Shown here one piece after another: positions 19,801 through 27,000 of a stretch of DNA of 64,000 nt; the first letter of the stretch is position 1; each line of letters opens with the position of its first letter. The DNA is from a candidate division KSB1 bacterium. GTDB taxonomy: Bacteria > Zhuqueibacterota > Zhuqueibacteria > Thermofontimicrobiales > Thermofontimicrobiaceae. Under the pieces are notes generated by a model. The model was not told where the DNA came from. It did not search any database and was given only the letters and a program-made list of their open reading frames with translations. The stretch covers positions 1 to 64,000 of the forward strand of contig JAPDPQ010000015.1 in NCBI GenBank assembly GCA_034506395.1. Direction: 5' to 3'. The position numbers and the translations under genes were made by a program.

Positions 19801-20747
19801 TGTCGATTGGGAGCCATCAGGCCGTTACTGCGACCATCGCTGTTGACAGCACTGCCACGAATTACGGCATAGATACGATCGCCATCAGCAATCGCTTTGG
19901 ATAACGGTTTTAAAACGACCACACCAGCCCCCTCTCCACGGACATAACCGTCTGCATCGGCATCAAATGTTTTGCACCGGCCCGTGGGTGACATTACGGT
20001 CGCCTGACAGAAATTGATGGTCACTTCGGGCGAGAGCATCAGATTCACGCCGCCCGCAATGGCCATGTCACACTCCCCCTTTCGCAGACTATTGCATGCC
20101 AGGTGGACAGCTACCAACGAAGAAGAACAAGCGGTATCGATCGCTACACTCGGGCCTTTCAAATCGAACAAATAGGATAGCCGATTAGCGGCAATGCTAA
20201 ACGCATTCCCTGTGCCAACGTAAGGGGTTATATCTTCAAAATTGCCCAATTGTAATCGAGAGTAATCGTAGCTGCTGATCCCGATAAACACACCTGTTTT
20301 GCTTCCAGCAAGTTGCTGCGCGGTTTTCCCAGCGTCCTCTAAGGCTTCCCATGCAACTTCTGATAGAATTCGCTGCTGGGGATCCATATCAGCAGCTTCC
20401 TTAGCGGAAATGCCAAAAAATAGAGCATCAAATTTATCGACATCTTCAATGAATCCCCCCCATTTGGTGTACATTTTCCCTGGTGTCATGGGCTTAGGAT
20501 CGAAAAACTTCTCCAAATCCCATCTCTCTTTTGGCACTTCAGTGATGGCGTCCACTCCATTAATGAGCAATTCCCAGAACTGATGGGGATTCTTTGCACC
20601 AGGAAAACGACATCCCAGACCAATGATTGCAATGGGTTCAGATTGCTTTTGCTCCATTGTCTTCAATTTGGTCTGCATCTCTTCTAAGGCCAAAAATGCC
20701 CGTTTTAAGGGTGAGAGTTCTTTTGTTTTTGGATCGAATTGATGCAT
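10896..20747 (-). CDS. Hybrid PKS-NRPS, KS-AT-DH-ER-KR-ACP-C-A-PCP
   Basis: This protein of about 3283 residues holds a fully reducing PKS module fused to an NRPS module. Approximate positions are: KS active Cys in TACSSSL (206); AT GHSMGE Ser (658) with VASH in place of HAFH, which suggests methylmalonyl-CoA; DH His in DHKVQDSIVLP (972) and Asp in LLDAGLQ (1145); ER HAGAGGVGL (1632); KR TGGLGALG (1833) with LDD (B-type); ACP MDSLMAIEL (2141); C domain HHIITDLWS (2331); A domain YTSGSTGKPKG (2823); PCP GGHSLAMA (3209). The DH motif has Asp where Gly is usual. By eye the adenylation code is about D-A-S-I-I-A-G-V-G-K, resembling codes for aromatic amino acids (tentative). The tail is a Gln-rich predicted coiled coil (IFQQQQQRASRQRH), unlike the other proteins. 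I chose the internal ATG at 20747, which has AGGGAA about 9 bases upstream, over an in-frame ATG 10 codons earlier. Confidence 0.95.
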   Translation of the reverse strand: MHQFDPKTKELSPLKRAFLALEEMQTKLKTMEQKQSEPIAIIGLGCRFPGAKNPHQFWELLINGVDAITEVPKERWDLEKFFDPKPMTPGKMYTKWGGFIEDVDKFDALFFGISAKEAADMDPQQRILSEVAWEALEDAGKTAQQLAGSKTGVFIGISSYDYSRLQLGNFEDITPYVGTGNAFSIAANRLSYLFDLKGPSVAIDTACSSSLVAVHLACNSLRKGECDMAIAGGVNLMLSPEVTINFCQATVMSPTGRCKTFDADADGYVRGEGAGVVVLKPLSKAIADGDRIYAVIRGSAVNSDGRSNGLMAPNRQAQEVVIQEAYKNAGISPGLVQYVEAHGTGTKLGDPIEVRALGAVISQGRPKDRKCAIGSVKSNIGHLEAAAGVAALIKVALSVYHRKLPPSLHYKKPNPFIPFDELPVVVQRELGDWPVKDEPLIAGITSLGFGGTNCHVVITQPPMADKKGRADNMTTVARLLPLSAHSDEALKDLMKEYLNYLAGYGKDISLSDICYTASLRRTHYSNRVAFVIHSQHELLEHLDAALRDESLPTIAKGTAVLNSRAKVVFVFPGQGAQWWAMGHELIQSQTVFRETIEACDKIIRQYADWSLLHQFTANESESQLDRIDIIQPALFALQVGLANLWRSWGIEPDAVVGHSMGEVAAAHVAGVLNLEDAIKVIFHRSRLLKTVAGQGKMAVVELSLPEAEQAIKGLEDKISIAVIAGPKSIVLSGEPQAVEQVVATLEQKQVFCRLLRVDVASHNPQVEHLKYELMEILKDIRPQSGHIPFYSTVAGRILNGADLDATYWGRNLREPVRFATAIDQLVHDDFSVFLELNPHPTLINSIQSELAHLGKKGTVLHSLKREEEEMTTMLAAAGKLFTIGFPIRWERFYPNAGNVVSLPTFPWQREPYWFDDGKENKKAKPQSSLIQFETDGADFHPLLGSRRLSPVLAGKYVWENAINTRFLSFLVDHKVQDSIVLPATAYLEMAFAASKSVFQDKPFIIENVALQRALFLKENHNQVIQFVLSPITNGVATFQVFSLADSFSAQKSLWLLHAEGTIRQTEASSKASASLNDIQKRCNQAVNVATHYQQLFEHHLNYGESFQGVVDLWKGDKEALGKLQPPAAIEAELNDYMIHPALLDAGLQVLSNALPFEMDGDQADVYLPIRFEKITNLELQRQPQWSYTRIYPIEEPNPVSLKSDVILFDAAGEIVLQIEGLKLQRLGKQKSEDLTKWLYEIVWEKKTIEYHQVNRRQGDWLIFNDNGNFGRRIASELQTKGKNCIIVEAGIDFQFSDNRTYQIHPSNPDHFERLFSEAFAETAKCAGIIYLWGLDCTRSTDLTLDSLSADQSLITGSISALIRSINKIRWQELPGLYLVTQNAQSHDLDGKPISISQSTIWGLGRVIAQEHPELKCKLLDLESGSLEQSLSILMPEFLYLDREDQIAFRNQNRFVARISRLSPDKLSRFESDNIGTSKKLTKPDAAAFRLEVDVPGTLDGLQLTPIIRPELVGNQVEIEVYATGLNFMDVMNALGLLPGEAIPLGAECSGVISRVSPEVTQFRVGDEVMGLAPACFGNYAITLADLLVRKPTTISFEEAASIPVTFLTAYYGIVHQARLRPGEKILIHAGAGGVGLSAIQIAQMIGAEIFATAGSEEKRAYLRSQGIKYVMDSRTLDFADQILNYTDGKGVDVVLNSLSGESISRSLSVLADYGRFVEIGKTDIYSHGLMDLYPFRKNLSYFAVDLLRIAKDKPGLIQDLFQELLTHFESGRLRPIPYVVFALEDAINAFRFMAQRKNIGKIVISKQATPAQEQIIETKTLPIQSEASYLITGGLGALGTLVAKWLIRNGAKHIVLLEPPVVSIAAKQAQIDELKRMGAEITVVSADVADANQMATVFSNIKTSLPPLKGVVHAAGLLDDGVLLQLTQEQFDRVMRPKVQGAWNLHTLTLDLPLDFFILFSSAAAIFGSPGQGNYVAANIFMDSLAHYRNEMGLPAMAINWAAWSQIGLAARADRGGRLATKGFQTIAPEKGIAIFERLLQLQLPQVIVAPINWRQVLQLYPDQEIPPFVSNFAAEKIKQRRKAEPTKGQAVLTRDELVAIEPEKRQDVLVEYLQKQLSRVLGVPSSKLDLHKPLNMMGMDSLMAIELKNSLESNLGIVLPVAMLLQGPSTLDLAQHVVSQLADVQPTVDKPENDQPVDQIREHPLSQGQKALWFQYQVNPESIYNMVYAVRIRSEIDLSRMRDAFQHLVDRHEVLRATFAVRDGEPIQQIHPRMEVFFKIEDVSLLDEEAIQHRMESEAKQPFDFEHGPLMKVWVFSRSPQDHFMLFVSHHIITDLWSQTILLYELSQIYSRVDGEIELAPLKHQFKDFVAEEAKYLSEAQAEKDLAYWQQKLAGDLPNLDLPLDYPRPAVQTFKGKSVSARLDPELVQKLKRLGEHYGATTFMILLTAYDILLHRYTNQEDIIVGSPTTGRTKSEFANVIGYFVNPVAFRSAVHDQQTVVDLLNQVKTTVVEGLLHQDYPFPLIVEKIHPHRDPSRTPVFQTMLVLEKAHLSEIQDLSSFALGEAGEQMNLGGLPLESVTLEQNVAPFDLTLMATESPKGMAVSFTYNIDLFQEQTVSRMLNNLIVVLERMTSRPEARITDVALPEQSELTMILEKFNETDREFPANYCIHELFEAKVAENPEALAVVFDKEKLTYGELNARANHLAHHLQSLGVKPETIVAICVDRSIDLLVAMLGVLKAGGAYLPLDPIYPLDRLRLMIEDSGAKCLIIQKSLDLNIAPEGVQVIHIDSDWSEIAEKSGEDPISGAIPENLAYMIYTSGSTGKPKGTLVQHRSLCNFATAHVRALGVDATSRWLQFASCSFDASVSEIFTAFMAGGSLVLAKRETILATPSLIQLINDQQINVAILPPSLLAILPPESVPGLKVLISAGENLPPEIVTRWMVGRKFFNGYGPTEATVGPTIYQVEQLPENTTTIPIGRPLDNIKVYVLDQYLNPVPMGVSGELHLGGVCLARGYHLRPDLTAEKFIPDPFSSEPGARLYKTGDLARFRSDGNLEFLGRVDFQVKIRGFRIELEEIESRLMKHPAIESAVVVAKKDRSGEPRLIAYFLHDHQPAPVAEELRNFLREQLPDFMVPSHFVALKTWPLTQSGKIDRKALPEPVEIRSENAPAMVKPRTEIETLIAKIWQEVLKLDRIGIHDNFFDIGGHSLAMAKVHTLLCEALKREISIVELFKHPTIYSLGQFLQQDENQKQIFQQQQQRASRQRHALEAQRERLKRTETR

Positions 20748-21087
20748 CGTGCAACTTCCCTTTGTTGATTTTTTCAAATTTCTCTGATTTCTTATTTTGG
20801 CGATTTAACAAAGAGGGGCATCAGCCCCCTATCTAATATCGTTATTAAGCCCCCTTTTTCCCTAACCCATTTCTGACTCAGCGTCCGAAAATGTCACAGA
20901 ATATATCAAGACTAAAAATCGTCATGATCAACGCTTATTGCTATGTACCGATGGAATCTCAGCCACTATCTTCAGTCACAAACGCAGTCTTTCATTAAAT
21001 CCATCTTCTGAAGATCGCATGGTTCTACTTTATTGTGCTCGTAACGAAAAATGGTATGGTCTATGCGTACGAAAATATCTTTTCTTA
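20748..21087. other. Intergenic spacer between FAAL-PKS and PKS-NRPS genes
   Basis: This is 340 bases without a gene. On the minus strand bases 20813-20830 can form a small GC hairpin (AGGGG, loop, CCCCT) about 65 bases before the PKS-NRPS start. It is followed by CTTTGTT, too weak to call a terminator. It might be an attenuator or only chance. Nothing else was recognised. Confidence 0.4.
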
Positions 21088-24000
21088 TCACATCTCTAAT
21101 GCTGCCAATTTTGCTTCGAGTAATGCCTCAACTTCGGCATCTGAGAGATCAGCGAGATCTTCTATCTCCTTGCTCTCAAACTGATCGCGCGTTAGTGTTG
21201 GCTGCGATGTTTTGATATGTGCGTCCGCTTCAAAGATATGCTCGATCAAATAATCCGCTAAGCTTTCGATTGTCGGATAATCAAATATCAAAGTCACGGA
21301 CAAATCAGTTTTAACAGAAGCGCTAATTGCATTTTTCAATTCGATCGCCATTAGCGAATCAAAGCCCATTTCTTTCAGCGGTTTCCTAATATCTACTGGA
21401 TATGACGCATCAAGGCCAAGGATTCTGATAACTTCTTTTTGCAACTGCCCCACTAACAGTTCTTTCCGATCTTTTGGCGCGGTTCGTCGCAATCTTTCTA
21501 AGAAATCGGATTGACTAACCATCGTTTCTGGTGAGGATGGTTTTCCAGTGGAAACGAAATCTGCAAAAAGTCCAGGCACGCGATCGGCGGGGAATTGCTT
21601 TAAGAAGCGCGACCAATTCACTGGCAGAACAGCAATTTGAGGCAAGGGCTGGCTGATCAATTTTTCCAGCACTTTCAATCCCAGCTCTGGAGGAATGAGA
21701 TCAAATCCGATCGATTCGTAGCGCTGCCGATCTTGGTGATCAAGTTGGCCGGCCGTACCCACCTTGGCCCATGGACCCCAATTGATGCTGATGGCCGGCA
21801 AACCAATGGCACGGCGATGATGTGCCAGTCCATCCATAAAAGCATTAGCTGCCGCGTAATTGGCCTGGCCCGGTGAACCGAAAATCGCAGCGACGGAAGA
21901 AAACATTACGAAAAAGTCCAGTGCCATCTGTTTTGTCATTTGATGGAGATTGTACGAACCTGCAACCTTCGGTGCCAATACCTGGGCAAGTTTATCGCGA
22001 TCCTGCTGCAATATCACCCCATCGTCTAATTTCCCTGCCAAATGAATTACCCCAGCCAGGGACGGGAGGGAAGATGATTGCGTTGGATCCAGCATCCTCT
22101 TCAGTTGCTCAAAGGCCGATGGTTGGGCGATATCACCGATGAACTTCGTCACGACAGCTCCTCGCTCAGTCAATTCAGCGATCGACTGTTCCGCAGCTTC
22201 AGATGGTTGCAGAATATCAGCCAAAATCAGATGTCGTGCACCATGTTCCACAAGCCATCGGGCAATCATTAATCCCAGACCCCCAAACGCTCCTGTGATG
22301 AGGTAGCTAGCATCGCCTCGAATAACCAGTGTCCTCTCCCCAAATGAACGATCCTGGCGTACCACCACTTTGCCGATGTGTCTGGCCTGCTCCATCCATC
22401 GAAAGGCATCCACTACTTGATCCATTGAGAAGACATGATGATGCAATGGCTGAAGCTTACCCAAATTGAATTGTTCCATCAGCTCCTCGAGCATGAGCAT
22501 GACGCTGCGAGAATCTTGATATAAGAGATCATCTAACGCGATGGTGAAATAAGCCACGTCGCTGCGGAAATTTTTCACCTGCTGGGGCGACCAGATCCCG
22601 ATCTTGCCGATCTCTAAAAAGCGACCCTGTTTAGCCAATACCGAAAGTCCCTTAGGAATATATTCGCCAGAAAGCGTATTCAGCACGATATCTACGCCTT
22701 TTCCCTGTGTGACTTTTAGAATTTCATCTGCAAAACTCAAGGACCGAGAATCCATGACATGCTCGATGCCGAGCGATTTTAAAAATTCTCGTTTTTGCGA
22801 ATTCCCTGCCGTGGTAAAAATTTCCGCTCCAATGTTTTTGGCCAATTGAATGGCAGCCAGTCCGACGCCCCCAGTTGCCGTATGAATCAAAACTTTCTCC
22901 CCGGCAGACATTTTTCCCAGTTTCTGGAGCGCGTAATAAGCGGTGAGAAACGCGATCGGAATTGTCGCTGCTTGTTCAAAACTCCAGTGAATTGGCTTCT
23001 TCACAACCCAATTCGCTTCTGTAATGACATGAGAGGCAAAACATCCTGGAGCAATAGCAATAACAGCATCCCCAATTTTGAACCCCGTAACACCTTCGCC
23101 AATCGCACTGATCTCTCCGGAGCACTCGCCGCCTAAGGGACCGGGGTCGCCAGGGTAAAGATTTAAGGCATTCAAGACATCCCTGAAGTTTTGGCCTATC
23201 GCCTTCACCTGAATTTCTACTTGACCTGGGCCTGGTTTTTGGCGAGTCATGGGTTGGAATCTCAAATTATCCAACATTCCTCGTTCTGTGATCGTCAACT
23301 GAAATGGCTGATCAGCAGGGACTGCTCGTTCGGTGCGAGCCTCAGGCTGGGCAATTGAAGCTAACCTTGGGACATATCGGTTCCCATCCCTCAAGGCGAC
23401 TTGATCTTCAGCATCATTGGCCTGGATTTCTCCAGCCAACGCCGTGTAGTCGATTATTTCTGAGTTAGGATCTAGATCGATGCTGATCGGCTTCAGCTCT
23501 GGATGCTCCAAAGCGATCACACGCGCCAATCCCCAGAGAGCGCTCCCGTTGAGATCGATCAAAGCTGCCGTGCTGTCGACTGGTTGTGCCCCTCGGGTGA
23601 TCAACCAAAGCTGCGGAAAACGCCGTGGCTTCACCTTCTCCAACGCTTGAACCAAATAAAGCATTGAACTGCAAACCGAGAGCACGTCTCCAGTGAGGGA
23701 CTCAGGCAAACCCCAGAGATAGATGATCCCCTGAAGTGGTTTGCCTTCAGCGCTGACCAGTTCACCAATTAATTGCTGATAATCTGCCAAGTTTTGCGGA
23801 TCAATTTGCCAGCGATCATCCGCTAATTTTGTCAAACGATCTCCTGGCGTTACAATGTAACTGGTCTCAATCTGACTCTGTAACTCTTGAACAAACTTTG
23901 CTGTCAGCTCTTTCTCAGTTATAAAAAGCAACCAGCGACCAGCTATTGACGATTGAAGTTGTTCTGCCATTTTCGGTCGCTCAACTTTGCGCCACTCGAT

Positions 24001-27000
24001 GTGGTAGAGCCATTGATTTAAGCGCGCCTCAGAGACGCTTGCCAGGCTGGATAGAGTGGTCTTTTTAAGGCTCAAACCATCCACTTGAGCCACCAGATGC
24101 CCAGCATCGTTATAGAAATTCAGATCGGACTCAATTATCTCGCTATTGGATGTACCCGAATTGCGCCACAGCACATGACACCATAAACGCTCATCGGGCT
24201 TCCTTACCAATTGCATCCTCTCAAGCCCGATCGGCAGATAGATCCAATCCTCAGCCTCGGATATTATCGCGCCGACCATTTGAAAACCACCGTCGAGCAA
24301 AGCCGGATGGAGATGATGTGAGGTCAAGTCAGCCGAAGCTGTTTCTTCCAATTCAATCCGTCCAAGCACCTCATGGACTCCCTTCCAGAGCTGTCGAATC
24401 GTCTGGAACGAATGACCATATTTAAGGCCCAGGTGTTGAAGTTTTTGATAATAGCTTTTCGGATCGATGGCTTCGTTACACCGCATCCGAATCGTTTCAA
24501 GATCAGTTCGTTCTTGAGTGTCCTGCGGTTTTTCGTTTAGATTGAGCAAGCTTCCAATGGCATGTAATTTCCAACTATCAACTGTTCCACTATTTGTGAG
24601 AGTAGAGCTATAAATTTGAAACTGCTTGGACGGTTGGTCGCTGGAACGAATGATCATTTGCACATTACGCGGTTCTCCATTCGAAAATGCCATCGGTTCT
24701 AAAATGGCTACATTTGATATCTGATAATTTTGTGTTCCAAATAGCTGCTGGGCAGCCGCCAAGGCCATATCTAAATATGCAGCCGCTGGAAAAATCGGCA
24801 TCCCAAAAACGCGGTGATGGGCCAGCCATGTCAGATTGCTGAGACTCAGCCGAGATTCAAATACCGTATCCTTTAGGGCTGGGGAGCGCAAAAGCGAATG
24901 CAGCAATGGATGGATGATTGGGCCAGTGGATTGTATCGAAGCCGAACCCAGAATCGGTGCTTTGAGCGGCTTCGCTTCTTCAATCCAATAACGTTGGCGT
25001 TGAAATGGATATGTTGGCAATGATACTTTGGATCGCACATAATCAGCATCGAAGCTGTTCCAGTCAATAGCAGCTCCGGTCACAGCAAGTTGCGCCAGAC
25101 TATCCAGCATCACCTGCCAATCGTTTTTGTTCTCTCGCAATGAAGGCAACCACTTGGCTGATGAATCGGGCAAGCAACGCCGTCCCATTCCCAGCAGGAT
25201 GGGATTTGGGCCAATTTCAAGAAAAATGTCACATCTTTCATCAGCCAGTGCCTGCATCGCGGCTGCGAATTGCACCGTTTCCCGCAAATGCCGGCGCCAA
25301 TACCGAGCGTCTGGAATCTCCCATGGACCGAGAATATGGCCATTGAGATTGGAAATCATTGGAACGCGCGGACTTTTATGTTGAATTTCCGAAGCAAATT
25401 GCTCAAATTCATCCAGAATCGGTTCCATCAGCGGAGAATGGAACGCGTGCGAGACCTTCAAATGGCGACTGTTAATCCCATCACCGGCTAACAATTCAAC
25501 CACGGTCATCACAGCTTCACGCTCTCCTGAGATGACGATGTTCTCTGGCCCATTGATGGCAGCAATGGCCACTTTATCTTGATAGGGTTCAACGGTTTCT
25601 GCTATTCGCTCCTTCGAGGCGAAAATGACCGCCATCTCTCCGTTGCGCGGCAGCGATTGGATCAATCTCGCTCGCATAGCGACCAGCTTTAAGCCATCTT
25701 CCAGACTGAAAAATCCGGCCACACATGCCGCAACATATTCTCCAACGCTATGCCCATATACATAATCAGGTTCAATGCCCCAGGATCTCCAAAGCTGAGC
25801 CAGAGCATATTGCAGCGCAAATAGACTGATATGCGCATACTGCGTCTCATGAATCAGCGCTGCTTGCTGGTCATTCGTGGAGAATATCACCGAGAGCAGA
25901 GGAACTGGCAGATCGGATCTGAGAATTTCATCGCATTGATCCAACGCCTCTTTGAAAGTTGGTTGGGTCTGATACAACTCTCTCCCCATCCCCACATATT
26001 CTGATCCTTGACCTGTAAAAAGAAACGCGATCTTTGAGCGTCGTTCCGATCGGACCACTCCCCAATGAACGCCGATCTCCTCTTTCCCATCTGCAAATGC
26101 TGCAAGCCGATCGCAAAACTCCTCGATCGAATTCCCAACCACTGCCAATCGATGGGTAAACAGCGACCGACCAGTGTTCGCCGAGAAACAGGCATCACCG
26201 ATATTGATACCAGGATGCTTTTGGAAATATCGCTGATAGCGCTTAGCTAACTCATTCAGCGCTGCTTCTGTTTTAGCAGATAACATGAGAATATGAACCG
26301 ACCGCTCGGGCTGATCGATAGCGGCTTTGGGCTTCAAAGCTTCTTCGATGACAACATGGGCATTGGTCCCCCCAAAACCGAACGAGCTCACCCCAGCGAT
26401 CCGTCGGCCCTCTCCAGCTTTCCAAAAAATCGGCTCAGTTGCGATCCGTAGCGGCGAATTGTCGATATCAAAATATGGATTGATGCGCTGAAAATGAAGC
26501 TGCTTGGGGATGAGTTCATTTTGTAGGGCAAGCACGACTTTAATGACCCCAGCGATCCCTGCTGCCGATTCGAGATGGCCGATATTGGCTTTGACACATC
26601 CGATAATACAAGGTTGATCTTTGGGCCGATGGCGATGAACCGCAGCCAAAGCCTCAAGTTCGATTGGATCGCCCAAGCTGGTACCAGTCCCATGGGCTTC
26701 AATATACCCCATTTGTTCAGGTTTGATATTTGCATTCGCGAGCGCCTGCAATATAACCGCCTGCTGCGCTCTGCCACTGGGCGCAGAAATCCCATTGGTC
26801 TTTCCATCATGGTTCACAGCCGATCCTCGGATCAACGCCAAAATTCGATCCCCATGAGCTAAAGCATCCGAGAGACGCTTTAAAATGATCACGCCGCATC
26901 CCTCTCCTCGGACGTAGCCATCAGCCGATGCATCGAAGCTTTTGCAACGGCCGTCGGGTGCTAACATCCGCGCATGTGAAAAAGAAATGTTCCGTTCGGG

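Noticed and set aside
20813..20830. Terminator between the FAAL-PKS and PKS-NRPS genes
   Set aside because: The stem is only five pairs and the following CTTTGTT is not a real T-run; kept only as a note in the spacer.
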